NCBI RefSeq assembly: GCF_001659605.2
Contig: NC_035177.2
Location: 6,568,701-6,632,700, forward strand
Source of the DNA: Manihot esculenta
Lineage: Eukaryota > Streptophyta > Magnoliopsida > Malpighiales > Euphorbiaceae
DNA: 64,000 nucleotides
Direction of reading: 5' to 3'
A program made the position numbers and the translations under genes. Positions 45,538 through 58,174 of this stretch are shown one piece after another (within the stretch, counting starts at the first letter, position 1; every line of letters begins with the position of its first letter). Under the pieces are notes generated by a model. It had not been told where the DNA came from and did no database searches. It saw only the letters and a list, made by a program, of their open reading frames with translations.

Positions 45538-48500
45538 ATGAGAGGAACTCGTCGATCTGCGCGATTGACTGGAGTGCCACCTGAGGATGAGGGCACGAGC
45601 GCCCGTCCTCCTACATTGCCTAGGGCAATGTCATGTAGAGCAAACAGAGAAAGAGTGTCAAGGGACCCTAGAAGGTCTTTTGATGCTAGCAGAAGGGGGA
45701 CAGATAGAGGAGGAAGTTCTTCAGATGTGAGGGAGGTTATGGAAGAGGATCAGAGGAGGGATGGGAACCTGGATGTGAGCATGCAGGAAGAAGGGACAGG
45801 GGAGTCTCAAGGAGGCGTTCAGGCCTCGGGGTATGGTTTTCCACCCCATTATCCACCCTTCCCACAGGGTTCAGGGTATCCAATGGGAGGTACATCGGAT
45901 TACTCCAGCTTTAACCCCTACCCTACCTACATGCCCTATCCACCTTTCTATCCACCTTACACACAGTACCCAGCTTATCCACCCTCACCCTTCTATCCAA
46001 ACCCGGCAAACCCCACCTCGGGGAATGCTGCACCTCCACCTCCACCACCTACAGAACCAGCAGCCCCAGTTACTCAACCTTCTAGACCTAGCTCAGCTGA
46101 TGGGAGCAAGGTAAAGATGACAGATTACCTCAAGCTGGATGCTCCCAAATACAAGTCAGGGGATGACCCCTTTGAGTATCTGAGAGTGGTGAAGACAATA
46201 ACTGATGAGCTAGGGGCAACTGACAGCAGGGCCATTCAGATGGCAGGGTTCACTTTAAAGTGCAAGAAGGCACGAGAATGGTTCAAGTGTTATGTGGACC
46301 CGAGACTAGACGGTATGACATGGGAGGAATTTGCAAATGAGTTCGCTGGATGGGCTTTTCCAGACAGTTCTAGAGAACTAAAGATGATTGAGTTTGAGCA
46401 ACTGAGGCAGACAGAGCACATGGGTGTGGAGGAGTTCACAGATAAATTCTTGGAGCTATTGCCTTTTTCAGGGCAAGCTCTAGATTCAGATACGAAGAAA
46501 GCCAAGAAATATGTCATGAAGCTGCATTCCAGGTACTCCTCGTTGGTTCAGTCAGCTGAGAGAGAAAGTTTCCACACTGTGGTGGATATGGCTCGAAGAA
46601 TGGAGGCAAGTGCTATAGTTGAGGGGTCAGTGAAGCAGTCAGTGACCCAGTCTTCAGGGGTTAAGACCCCAAGCAGAGGAGGACCAGGTTTCTCTTCCCA
46701 GGGCTCAGGTAAGAAGAGGTGGGATAACACCACCAGGAAGCCGAAGAAGAATAAGTTTTGGAACAAGTTGAAATCCGGTCTGGGATTTGGCGGTGGCTCG
46801 AGCTCAGGCTCAGATGGTACAGAATGCCAGAGATGTGGAAGACCACACAGAGGAGTGTGTCGAGCTGGGACTAACACATGTTTCAGATGTGGACAGGAGG
46901 GACACATGGCTCGGGATTGTCCTAGAGCACCTTTTATGGGCCAGCCCCAGCAGACAGCTTCTGGTAGTGTGGCACAGCCAGCAGTTCCAGCCACGACTCA
47001 GGGCAGTGGCAGAGGTAGAGGGAGAGGGGCAGCCTCTTCTTCTGGTTCCCGAGGTGAAGGTCCATCAGCTCCAGCCAGGATCTTCACCATGACTCAGCAG
47101 GAGGCTAACACATCCAACACCGTGGTGTCAGGTAATCTCGTCATTGGGTGTTCTGATGTGTATGCATTAATGGACCCGGGTGCATCTCATTCATTTATTG
47201 CTCCGAGAGCCACTGAGAGGTTGGGTCTGATAGTCTCTGGGTTAGAGTGTCCCCTATGGGTCAGTGGACCCAAGTGTGACCCGTCAGTGGCAGTGTCAGT
47301 CTGCCAGTTCAGTCCAGTTTTTGTTGAGGGAAGATGCCTCTCCGCCGACCTTGTGGTTCTAGATTTGACAGACTTTGACGTCATTCTAGGGATGGATTGG
47401 CTATCTACCCACGGTGCTACCTTGGACTGCAGGGACAAGGTAGTCAGGTTCAGAGATCAGGACGGGTCAGAGGTCGTCTTCAGAGGAGACAAGAGGGGCA
47501 CACCTAGAGGTATGATATCAGCTCTTCAGGCTCGTAGGTTGCTTAGGAAGGGATGTCAGGGGTACTTAGCTCATGTGAGAGAGCTAGACAGTCAGGTCAG
47601 GGAGCCGGCCTCGGTGCCAGTTGTCAGAGAGTTTCAGGATGTCTTTCCTGATGAGCTTCCAGGTTTACCACCTGCTAGGGAGATAGAGTTCGAGATAGAG
47701 TTAGTACCTGGAGCTAGACCGATCTCTATCCCTCCCTACAGGATGGCCCCAGCCGAGTTGAAGGAGTTGAAAGAGCAATTACAGGAGCTGGTAGAAAAGG
47801 GTTTCATCCGACAGAGTACCTCACCTTGGGGTGCTCCGGTCTTGTTTGTGAGAGAGAAGGATGGATCCCTTAGACTTTGTATCGACTATAGGCAGTTGAA
47901 CAAAGTCACTACCAAGAATAGGTACCCTCTGCCAAGGATCGACGATCTATTCGACCAGCTAGCTGGAGCGGGTTGTTTCTCCAAAATAGATCTGAGATCT
48001 GGGTACCATCAGCTAAGGATAAGGGAAGAAGATGTGCCGAAGACAGCTTTCAGGACCAGATATGGGCATTTTGAGTTCCTTGTGATGCCGTTCGGGTTAA
48101 CAAACGCCCCTGCAGCATTCATGGATCTCATGAATAGAGTGTTTAGCCAGTACCTAGATCACTTTGTTATTGTCTTCATAGATGATATCTTAGTGTATTC
48201 CAGGAATGCAGAGGAGCATGCCCATCATCTGAGGTTGGTTCTACAGACCTTGAGGGAACATGGCCTGTATGCCAAGTTCTCTAAATGTGAATTCTGGCTG
48301 AGGAGCATCTCGTTCTTGGGGCATGTAGTGTCAGAGAATGGGATTGAGGTGGACCCCAAGAAGACAGAAACTGTGGCTAACTGGCCTAGACCCACTTCAG
48401 TGACAGAGATTAGAAGTTTCTTGGGTTTGGCAGGTTACTACAGGAGGTTCGTTCAGGACTTCTCGAAGATAGCAGCTCCTCTGACCAGACTAACCAGGAA

Positions 48501-50517
48501 GAATCAGAAATTTCTGTGGACCGACCAGTGCGAAGAGAGTTTTGAAGAGCTTAAGAAGAGGTTGACTTCAGCACCAGTTTTAGCTCTGCCATCTAGTGAG
48601 GAGGACTTTACAGTCTTTTGTGATGCGTCCCGTGTGGGACTGGGTTGTGTACTGATGCAGAATGAGAGGGTGATTGCTTATGCTTCTAGGCAGCTGAAGA
48701 AGCATGAGTTGAATTACCCCACACATGACCTTGAGATGGCAGCAGTAATCTTTGCACTCAAGATGTGGAGGTATTACCTCTATGGGGTGAAATGTGAGAT
48801 CTTTACAGATCATAAGAGCCTGCAGTACATCTTGAGTCAGAGGGATCTGAATCTGAGGCAGAGGAGGTGGGTGGAGCTGCTGAGTGACTATGATTGCAAG
48901 ATTCAGTATCATCCGGGTAAGGCGAATGTAGTGGCAGACGCCCTAAGCCGGAAGTCACTAGGTAGTCTATCCCACATCACGGCAGAGAGGAGACCAGTGG
49001 TGAAGGAGTTCTACAAGCTCATTGAGGAAGGTCTACAGATGGAGTTGTCTGGTACAGGTGCCTTGGTGGCCCAGATGAGAGTAGCACCCGTGTTTCTGGA
49101 GTAGGTGGCTCAGAAACAGCATGAGGACCCGGAGTTAGTGAAGATTGCCAGGACTGTTCAGTCAGGCAATGATAGTGAGTTCAGGTTCGACAGTAAGGGG
49201 ATCCTCCGCTATGGGGGCAGACTATGTGTACCAGATGACGTTGGGCTAAAAGGAGACATTATGAGAGAGGCTCATAATGCAAGATACAGTATTCACCCCG
49301 GAGCCACCAAGATGTATCAAGATCTAAAGAAGGTTTATTGGTGGCCCGCTATGAAGAAAGAAGTGGCACAGTTCGTGTCAGCCTGCGAAGTGTGTCAGAG
49401 GGTGAAGCTGGAACATCAGAAGCCGGCTGGAATGCTTAACCCGCTACCTATTCCAGAATGGAAATGGGAAAATATAGCTATGGACTTCGTAGTGGGGTTA
49501 CCGGCGGCGTCCAACAGGGTGGACTCCATATGGGTGATTGTGGACAGACTCACCAAATCTGCTCACTTCATTCCTGTTAGGAGTGGCTACTCTGTGGACA
49601 AGTTAGCGCAGGTGTATGTGGACGAGATCGTCAGGCTGCATGGGGTTCCTGTTTCGATAGTGTCAGATAGAGGGCCCCAGTTCACCTCCAGGTTTTGGCG
49701 GAGTCTGCAGAGTGCCATGGGTACCAGGTTGGATTTCAGTACTGCCTTCCACCCCCAGACTGATGGACAGTCAGAAAGGACCATCCAGACTATCGAGGAT
49801 ATGCTTAGAATGTGTGTGCTGGACTTTGGCGGTTCTTGGAGGCAGCATCTACCTTTGGTGGAGTTTGCCTACAATAACAGCCATCATGCTAGCATCGGGA
49901 TGGCTCCCTATGAAGCTTTATACGGAAGGAAGTGCAGATCACCGGTTTGCTGGGAGGAAGTTGGAGAAAAGGCCTTAGCAGGGCCTGAGCTAGTAGAGAT
50001 CACCAGCAGGGTGGTACCCATAATCAGAGAGAGAATCAAGACTGCTGCCAGCAGACAGAAAAGCTATGCAGACGTCCGCAGGAGACAGTTAGAGTTTCAA
50101 GAGGGGGATCTGGTATTGCTCAAGGTGTCTCCTATGAAGGGAGTGGTTCGCTTCGGGAAGAAAGGTAAACTAGCCCCACGATACATCGGACCCTTTGAAA
50201 TCTTGCAAAGGATTGGGAATGTGTCGTACAAGCTGGATTTACCTGCTTCAATGGAAAGAATCCATCCGGTTTTCCATGTTTCAATGTTGAGGAAGTTTGT
50301 GTCAGATCCGAGCAAGGTTCTTAGTGAGCCTGATGTGGAGGTCCAAGAGGATCTCACCTATGTTGAACAGCCAGTACGGATCATAGACACCCAGATCAGA
50401 AAGTTAAGAAACAAGGAAATCCCGATGGTGAAAGTCCTGTGGAACCACCACAATTTGGAGGAATGCACTTGGGAGACACGGGAGTCTATGCTCCAGCAGT
50501 ACCCTCATCTCTTTTAA
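45538..50517 (+). pseudogene. Gag-Pol polyprotein of element I, interrupted by one TAG
   Basis: A 1660-codon frame collinear with E. Approximate residues: Tyr/Pro-rich 95-180; capsid 205-310; Cys motifs 430-462 (second [14 protein letters not shown]); protease DPGAS near 545; RT with FIDD near 880; RNase H about 1030-1150; integrase zinc finger and DDE core; GPF module; chromodomain ending YPHLF. The only defect I see is TAG at 49102-49104 (codon 1189), replacing a CAG glutamine in FLEQVAQ at the RNase H/integrase boundary. Without readthrough the product would be Gag-PR-RT-RNase H lacking integrase. The frame is identical on both sides, so no frameshift is involved. Start chosen at MRGTRRS as in E; 45505 is an alternative upstream ATG. 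Confidence 0.93.
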
Positions 50518-50593
50518 GGTTGGATTTCTTCGTGTTTATGTGCTATGTATGTATGTATGTTATGTTTATGCCATGCTATGTGTGCTAGTTGAG

Positions 50594-50630
50594 GTACATT
50601 CGGGGACGAATGTTCTTAAGGGGGGGAGAA
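50594..50630 (+). promoter_or_regulatory. Polypurine tract and hairpin of element I
   Basis: Inverted repeat GTACATTCG / CGAATGTTC with a 4-nt loop (50594-50615; one mismatched pair) followed by the purine run AGGGGGGGAGAA (50619-50630) ending exactly at the 3' LTR. Confidence 0.85.
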
Positions 50631-52906
50631 TGTAATACCCAGCTAGACTCCGGTATCGGAATTCCTACCGTCCGGTGGAATCTCGGATGTCGGAAGCCTC
50701 TAGTAGGGTAGAAACATGTTTTCATAAAATGTTTTAAGGTATTTCGTGGTTTTAAGTAAGAAAATTTAATGAGTTTTTGCATGAAAAGTCTTTGGAGGAA
50801 AACCCAGGTTCGGCCGCCGAAAGTCAAGTTCGGCCGCCGAACATGCATGCGTTTTGGAGGCACGTTAGGCCCCCGAAAGCATGAGTGAGGGCAGTCCAGG
50901 TTCGGCCGCCGAACCTCAAGTTCGGCCGCCGAACATGACTTGCATGCGGAGGCACTTTCGGCCCCCGAACGTGGCCTGGCCAGCCACCTATAAAAGGGTC
51001 CCTTAGGTCCGCACGGGCGAGCTTTTTCTTCCCCGTTGTCGGCCAAAGTGAGTCTCCGCCACCCCTCCCTCGATCTTGAGTGTTTTCCTTAGATCTTCCC
51101 TGATTTTCACGGGTTTTAACTTCTGTTTGAAGATTTGTGAGTAAAGAGCAAGTTTTGGGTACTTGGAGGTTCAAAGAGCTCAATCTCTCCATCTCCAAGC
51201 TAGGATCGCCTTCCCTCTCGTTTCTTCAAGAGGTAAGCTCGGATCCACCCTTGTTATGTGTTTTAAACAAGCTTTTAAGTTGTTTTATGGGTAGAGATGC
51301 ATGTTTAGGCTTGTTGATGAGTTTATGGGTTTTGATGTTTTGATGAACAATGTATGTTGATTTTTGGGTGCTTGAAGTGTTGTAGTTGGGGTATATGCTA
51401 GTTTGAGACCCCTAGGTGTAATGTATGATATGTATGCATGTTTTAGAACAAGTTTATGCATGATTGGTGAGTTTGGAGGCAAAAATGCATAAGGGAACCG
51501 AGTTTCTGCCCTTTGGCAGAAACCAGGTTCGGCAGCCGAAGGAGCTTTCGGCCGCCGAACATGGCTGGGGAGGCAGGCCTTTCGGCTGCCGAAGTTGCCC
51601 CCGAAAAGAGACTTTCGTCTCTGTCTGGGACTTTCGGCCGCCGAAGGTGCCGCCGAACCTGCCTGAGTTTCGCCTCTGTCTGGGAGTTTCGGCCGCCGAA
51701 GGTGCCGCCGAAAGTGCCCTGTTCAGCCATTTCTTGCATGTTTTTATGTGATGATTTCATGATGTTTTAGGGGGTTTTTGGGGAGTATATTAGAGTTATG
51801 TTTATGTATATTTGGTCCCTCATTGGAGTCCACCTGTGTAGGTTCGGACCCGAGGAACCGAGGACCCCAGCAGTGAGCCAGCTGCTACAGAGTTTGTCAG
51901 AGCTAGCCAGAGGTGAGTGGAATAAACCTTAAGTTTTAATATAAATGAAATATGAATTTTTGAGCATGATCCATGCATCATGAATGCCATGAGATATAGT
52001 AGGTTGTTACATTAGCATTCACGAATATGTTGCATTGCATTTATGATGTTGATGTGGATTGGTTATTAGATGATCCTTTAGTCCTCATATGATATGATGA
52101 TGTTATGGCATGATATGGTATGGAAGTCCAGGTTGTACCCATTCTACGTCCCTGGCACGATGTAAGAGGAAGTCCAGGTTGTACCCATTCTACGTCCCTG
52201 GCACAGTTGGACTGTATGATATGTTATGTTAAGGGAAAGACCGGTTGTACCCATTCTACGTCCCGGCACAGTTGGACTATGTAGAGGACTATTGGTGACA
52301 ATACCATCCGAGATATGATTTGTTGTGATGTGTTGCATTACATAATGGCATGAAATTTTTAATATATGTTTTCTCTATTCTGCTCACTGGGCTTTGTAGC
52401 TCACCCCTCTCCCCTAACCCCAGATGTGCAGGTACAGGGTAGACCAGAAGGTTAGCCAGAGTCCTTGAAGTATGTTGATGTAATAGTTAGATTGTGGACA
52501 TGACAGTTATATTATGATGTAATGTAAGAGATTACAGTATGTTATGTAATGAGGTATATTGAGGTTATAGATGTGCTTGACCCTATGAGTATTGTAATCC
52601 CTTTTTTGATGCATGATCTTAGTTATTTGATGATACAGATGTTTATGGAAGCCAACTCATCTCATGATGTTTTTGCCCATTGGGGCATTGTTGAGATCCC
52701 ACAGAGGGGTCATGATTATGGTTATGCATGTATGTTCAGGTTGAGTTGGATGATGAAAGAAAAGTTAAAATTTTTATGCATGTTGTTGATCATGTATGGG
52801 ATTATATAGGTTTACAGGTTATATGTCAGGCTTGCTACGGGTCCCGGCTGCCTTAAGTCGACCCGGATCCTAGCGCCGGTAGCGGTCCGATTTTCGGGTC
52901 GTTACA
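50631..52906 (+). repeat. 3' LTR of element I
   Basis: 2276 bp, same length as the 5' copy. Differences I can see include CCCAGC for CCCGGC near the start, TTACATT for TTGCATT near 52008, TTAGAT for TTGGAT near 52067, and GGCTGCC for GGCGGCC near 52848. Most are transitions. Confidence 0.95.
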
Positions 52907-53084
52907 GTATGCCTAGGAGACCCGGGAGTTCGTACCCCAGCTAGTATATGTGTCTCTCTTTAGAGAGAGATTTTAGGCCTTGCTTGCTTGTTTGCTTGCT
53001 TGGTTATGTATACTTGATGCTATGTTCTGAGAATGTATGTTTGTTTGAACATTCGGGGACGAATGTTCTTAAAGGGGGGAAGAA
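52907..53084 (+). pseudogene. End of element H pol with PPT and hairpin
   Basis: After element I, a short stretch homologous to the chromodomain end (CTGGGAGAC-like block) resumes with stops. Then comes spacer, a perfect inverted repeat GAACATTCG / CGAATGTTC (53047-53068) and a purine run AAGGGGGGAAGAA (53072-53084) adjoining the 3' LTR of H. The PPT and hairpin are well kept although pol is not. Confidence 0.8.
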
Positions 53085-53984
53085 TGTAATACCCGGCTAG
53101 ATCCCGGCATCGGAACCCCGACTTCACGGCAGAATCTCCGTTGGAATCTGGAATTTCTGGGAATGCCAGAGTCTTCTAGGGGGTTAAAATGTGTTTTCTA
53201 AAATGTTTTCACATGATTTTATGGTTTTAAAATGGAAAAGAAATTGAGTTTTGAAAAGAGTAGGCTAAGGAGGCATTTGCCAGGTTCGGCCGTCGAACAT
53301 GGGGCTGTTTCGGGAGTGCTTTAGGCTTCCGAAAGTGTGAGGGCAGAAACCAGGTTCGGCCGTCGAACCTCAAGTTCGGCCGCCGAACATGCATGAGTTT
53401 AGGAGGCACGTTAGGCTGCCGAAGGTAGTCGACCAGGCCACCTATAAAAGGCCCTCAGACCGAAAATGGGCGAGTTTTCTCCCCATTCTCGAGCTCAGGT
53501 GTGTTCATGTCCGCTACTAGTCATTTTCAGGCTCTTTCTTCAAATCCTTTACGATTTATAAGCTACATGGTTGTTTTGAAGAGTTTTAAAGCTTGGATTA
53601 AGGTTTGGAGAGCTTGGAGACTTCAAGGGCTTGGGTTCTCCATATCTCAAACTTTGGGTTGCACCAACCCTCGATCTTCAAGAGGTAAGTGTAGATCTAT
53701 GCTTCCTTTATGTTTTAAAGAAGTTTTAAGCAAGTTTGAAGATGTTTTGATGGCTGAGTATGGGTAGATATGCATGTTAGGGTTTATGTGGGTTTTATGC
53801 CCAATGTATGTTTATGTGATGTGTTTGAGCTAGTTTATGCATGTGGGAGAGTGTATGCATGTTTGGGAAAGAGCAAGTGAGATTGTGGGATGTTTTGGTG
53901 GTTTTGGCCCATGTGGGTCATAAGCTACCTATGTATGCTTTTGATGTTGTTTTTGGAGTTTAATCTAGTTGTTAAGATCCTTTA
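53085..53984 (+). repeat. 3' LTR of element H, first part
   Basis: The first 900 bp of H's 3' LTR, starting TGTAATACCCGG. Relative to the 5' LTR it lacks a ~20-bp palindrome-containing block near 53287. TATAAAA lies near 53443-53449. Interrupted by element J; CTTTA (53980-53984) is duplicated at 61491-61495. Confidence 0.93.
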
Positions 53985-54502
53985 TGTAACAGCCCGGAAA
54001 CCGGTACCCCTCTGTAGCGGCTCCGACCTGCTCGGCGCTAGGATTCAGATCGGCTTAAGGCCGCCGGAACCCGTAGCAAGCCTCTAAACATCCTGAAACT
54101 CTAGGTATAATCCCGTGCATGATCAAACTTTTTCATAAAACTTAAGCTTTGGTCTCATAAAAACCTTTAAACTTGTTTTCCTTACCTCAGCTTGACCTAT
54201 GCATGAAAACATAGAACCTCATACCAAATGGGTCATCAAGCTTGCTTTAAAACATATCCGCTTTGGGTCAAGGGATTGGAACCCTTTCTTCCCTCACGGG
54301 CCATTCAAAACTCATAACATTTAAAACATTTTCTCAAGATCATGCATAACAAAAGGGATTAACCAACACTCAAGGCAAAGCACAATTCTAAACATCTCAT
54401 GCTACAACACATGGCATATCTATACTTTTCTTAACTTGGCTCTATCTCTTTACACATTTCTCTTTCTACTCATTCATATGCTCACAACATGTCCATACAT
54501 CG

Positions 54503-54560
<58 letters not shown>

Positions 54561-56790
54561 GTCCACAACTAAACTATACAAGCATACAAAGCATTCATAG
54601 CAGTACATAACATATCATCTCTTTAGCAACTTACATCACATACTATCTCCATAAACATATACAATAAGCATCTCTCCTTATACATAAACATAAACAAAAC
54701 AAGCTAAGCTATTACAACCAAACATGGCAACCCATGCTTGAACCTCTTCTATCCCATAGCTCTTCTGACTGAACTCTGGCTTACTTACTCTGGCTTACTA
54801 ACTCTGGCCCTGCAAAACTGGGGTTAAGGGAATGGGGTGAGCTACAAGAGCCCAGTGAGTAGAAACAGAGAAAAACATTTGATTTAGTTCCTCCATTTTT
54901 AGGTATATTATTATTCATTTTATTGTTCCACCCTTTTTATGTATTTTATTATAAAGACATTTTATTCAATTCTATTATTCTTCTTATTCATGCATTCATG
55001 AGATGCGTCATATCACAATTATAGCACAACAAACATCTCACCCCCGCTTGAGTTCACGCTAGCAAATCTCTTCCTCTTGCGGGTGATTTTAGAGGGTTCA
55101 CGTAACGTCCTTCCCCTCAGGGTTAGACATAACCCCAACATTCCCTCTGTCAAAACTTAGCCCCGAAGGAGCTCTCATGGGGCTTTCCTACATGTACTCG
55201 CCCGATTGACAAAGACTCATTGACAGACTTGTGGGCTATTGAGGTCGCCTTGGTCCACCCATCACATCATATACATAGCACATTATGCAATGCATCAACT
55301 TCGTGAAACTAGTGCAATCATCCTATTACATATAAACATGGTGCATGGGCATGGTGAACTAGTGCAAACATCCTATTACATAACATGATGTATGAGTATG
55401 CTTTAGGCATTAGATTTCTTAAAAATAAAAGATTAAGTTTAGTTCTACTCACCTGAAGCCACTGCTCAACAAACTCTGGGTCAACTAGCACTGAAGCTAG
55501 ACACCTCTCCTCAGGTCCAATCCTACACAGATGGACTCACATGAGGTACTAAACACATTCTAACAACTCATAAGAAACTCCCCAAAAACCCTTCTAAACA
55601 TCACTTAAACATGCATAGAAAACAGCCATGAAAAGGCTGGACAGGCACTTTCGGCGGCACCTTCGGCGGCCGGAAGTCTCCTCCAGAGACGAAACTCGGG
55701 TAGGTTCGGCGGCACCTTCGGCGGCCGAACCCTCACTCCAGAGACGAAAGTCAGGCACTTTCGGCGGCCGAACATTACCTTCGGCGGCCGAAAGTCTGCT
55801 TTCAAGCCACAACTCAACTTTCGGGGGCAAGGTTAGGCGGCCAAACCACGCATCCATAGGCACGTTCGGCGGCCGAAACCACCTTCGGCGGCCGAACCTG
55901 AGTTCATCAGAACTCAGCCTTCGTGCATACCAGCCTCCTAAACCTCACAAAACAACCCCAAACCTCACATACTCTCTCCCAAGCATGCATACACACTCCC
56001 ACAAGCAAAGAGAGCAAAGAAACTAACTTAAACTCCTCAACACAACATCACATAACATACATTGGGCATAAAACCCACATAAACCCTTAACATGCATATC
56101 TACCCATTCCAACATAAAACCTTCATAAAACTTACTTAAAACTTCTTAAAAACTCAAGGGAAACAAAGATCTACACTTACCTCTTGAAGATCGAGGGTTG
56201 GTGCGATCCCTAACTCGGAGGTGTGGAGAATCCAAGCTCCAAAAGCTCCAAGCTCCCAAAACTTCTATTTTAGCTTCAAAACTTCAAACCAAGGGTAGAT
56301 CTTATGAAAACTTGAGGGATTTTGAAGAGAAAACACACAAGCAACCAAGGGAGGGCATACACTCACCTGAGCTCGGGAATGGGGAGAAAACTCGCCCATT
56401 TCCGATCTGAGGGCTCTTTATAGGTGGCCTGGTCATCAACCTTCGGCAGCCTAACGTGCCCCCTAAACTCATGCATGTTCGGCGGCCGAACCTCACTTTC
56501 GGCGGCCGAACCTTGGCTTGCTCCCACAAGACTTTCGGAGGCCAAAGGCGCTCCCGAAGCCTTCACATGTTCGGCGGCCGAACTTCACTTTCGGCGGCCG
56601 AACCTGGCAAACGCCTCCTTGGTCTTTCCTCTTCAAAAACTCAACTCTTTTCTATTTAAAACCATAAAACACTTAAAAACATTTTAGAAAACCTTCCCTT
56701 TACCCTTGCTCTACCCCCCAAAGAGGATCCGACACCCGAGATTCCACCGGACGGTAGGAATTCCGATGTCTGAACGAGCGGGGTCTTACA
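53985..56790 (-). repeat. 3' LTR of element J
   Basis: 2806 bp, the longest LTR type in the window. It contains a 19-copy (CAT)n microsatellite at 54504-54560, palindrome arrays at about 55648-55905 and 56475-56610, and TATAAAG on the minus strand near 56416-56422. Confidence 0.93.
54504..54560. repeat. (CAT)19 microsatellite, 3' LTR of J
   Basis: An uninterrupted 57-bp CAT run. The matching run in the 5' LTR (59203-59259) has the same length. For a slippage-prone repeat this supports very recent insertion. Confidence 0.95.
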
Positions 56791-56828
56791 TTCTTCCCCC
56801 CTTACAGAACATTCGTCCCCGAATGTTC
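56791..56828 (-). promoter_or_regulatory. Polypurine tract and hairpin of element J
   Basis: On the minus strand the purine run AAGGGGGGAAGAA (56791-56803) adjoins the 3' LTR. It is preceded by a perfect 9-bp inverted repeat GAACATTCG / CGAATGTTC with a 4-nt loop (56807-56828). Its conservation in an element without pol argues for a role in replication. Confidence 0.85.
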
Positions 56829-57493
56829 AAACAAAACAATCAAAACCTCAAACTTGCGCTTGAACGCCACAAGCTTCTGCTGCGCTACTCTGATCCTTCT
56901 CTTCTTCTTCCTTCACTGATCTTACTCTTCTCTTCTGCTTTCTATTCTACTCTTACTCTCCTCTGCTATACTCTTACTCTCTGCAGGTACCATCCCGTGA
57001 GGAAAAAGAGAAATGGTTATGGGTACCAAGCACCACCTCTGAACCAAACTCTACCTCCCTGATTGATGGCCAACCTGACACTAGCCTGAAACCTCTGAAC
57101 ACTCGCTCTATCTATGGCACCAGAGCTGGTTCCTAGACCTGCCTGCTGCCCTCTCAAACTCAACTAAAACTCTCTACTAACCATTCCTATACACTCTACG
57201 AGCCTGACAGCTGACATCAAATTTCTAGGCATCCTACACGGTCTTCTCTGAAGCCTACCTCAGACCCATTCTGCATTTCGATCCCGACCGCCTTGCGCTG
57301 CAGACGCAAGTATCACCAGCTCCACAAGTAGAAAACTAATCCATCCCCCGGCTGACATCCAGACACTCAAGTCTAGGACCTCATGCACGGGTGGAAGGCA
57401 TCTACCCTCATCGGCCACTGGCCTGAATCTCAGCCACAGATGGATCCTTTCCGGTCTACTAACCCAAAGAGAACACTCTACACCCAGAAGCTA
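56829..57493 (-). pseudogene. Element J: remnant of the protease/linker region
   Basis: About 57180-57493 is colinear with the protease and protease-RT linker of E (for example the blocks encoding LECPLWVSG and DVILGMDWL), but with many frameshifts and stops. About 56830-57180 is low-complexity CT-rich DNA and unrecognised sequence. No RT, RNase H or integrase motif is present between this and the PPT. Confidence 0.7.
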
Positions 57494-58174
57494 TCAACTC
57501 AACCTCTCAAAGGCTCCTAGAGCAACAACAGAAAAGGGAAACACACTAGAGCACAAACACACATCAGAACATGAACAAGTGAGCGTACCTGGCATCACTG
57601 CGTTCGATGTGTCTGCTCCCCTTTCTGGAACACTGGCTTGAGCCACATCACCTAAAGCTCGCTGCTGGGACCACACCCTCTTGGGCGCAGTAGGACAATC
57701 ACGTGCGAAGTGCCCTTCCTGTCCGCACCTGAAGCATGCCGTTGTCCCAACTCGACAAGGCCCTCTGTGCAACCTTCCGCACCTCAAACATCTTGTAGGA
57801 CCTTGGCCAGAACTCGAACCATCCTCAGCATCAAGCCTAAACCTCTTCCACAACCTACCCTTCCTAGTCCTGCCCCATTGCTTAGGGGCTCTGGCTCTTC
57901 CCCACTTTCTACCTCTCTTGGTAGCTGTACTCAGCATGGAGGGATCAACTTCTCCTGAACTTGAACTCTTAGAATCCTTAGACTTTTCCATACTTTCCTC
58001 ATCCATGTTCACTTGCAAACTAACATCCCTCCTCTGCACCATAACTTCTCTGCTGACTTCAACAGACCTTTCAGGGTCTCTGGCTCTGTCATCTCCACCT
58101 GACCTCGCAAGGGGAAAAGGCTCACTTTCCCACTCAGATGGATCTGACTCCATAGAGCTCCTAGCACCTTGCAT
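57494..58174 (-). CDS. Capsid-less Gag-like protein of element J (two Cys motifs)
   Basis: A 226-residue frame starting MQGARSS, at the place of the MRGTRRS start of other Gags. An in-frame ATG lies upstream at 58210, before the acceptor-like TTTCAG. The first ~70 residues align with the Gag N-terminus (RDPERSVE; MVQRRDVSLQVNMDEESMEKS). The sequence then jumps directly to a very basic stretch (residues about 85-115, KRGRKWGRARAPKQWGRTRK), a CLRCGRLHRGPC motif and a canonical [14 protein letters not shown] knuckle. The Tyr/Pro-rich region and whole capsid domain are missing, and the protease active-site motif DPGAS has been lost from the C-terminal tail. It therefore looks like a nucleocapsid-type RNA-binding protein. 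Whether it is made or needed is unknown; the frame could also be a passive relic. Confidence 0.7.
   Translation of the reverse strand: MQGARSSMESDPSEWESEPFPLARSGGDDRARDPERSVEVSREVMVQRRDVSLQVNMDEESMEKSKDSKSSSSGEVDPSMLSTATKRGRKWGRARAPKQWGRTRKGRLWKRFRLDAEDGSSSGQGPTRCLRCGRLHRGPCRVGTTACFRCGQEGHFARDCPTAPKRVWSQQRALGDVAQASVPERGADTSNAVMPGTLTCSCSDVCLCSSVFPFSVVALGAFERLS

Larger units (their letters stand above)
43000..52906 (+). mobile_element. Element I: full-length Tekay-like retrotransposon with one nonsense codon
   Basis: A 9907-bp element with the perfect duplication GTATG (42995-42999 and 52907-52911), inserted in the end of H's pol. The two LTRs are each 2276 bp and differ at about seven positions (about 0.3%). 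PBS, leader hairpin and PPT are intact, and Gag-Pol has a single in-frame TAG. It is probably a recent copy of an active lineage, inactivated by that one change. Confidence 0.95.

Noticed and set aside
56706..57062. 118-codon plus-strand frame spanning J's LTR end and internal DNA
   Set aside because: It crosses the LTR/PPT boundary in antisense and contains no recognisable domain.
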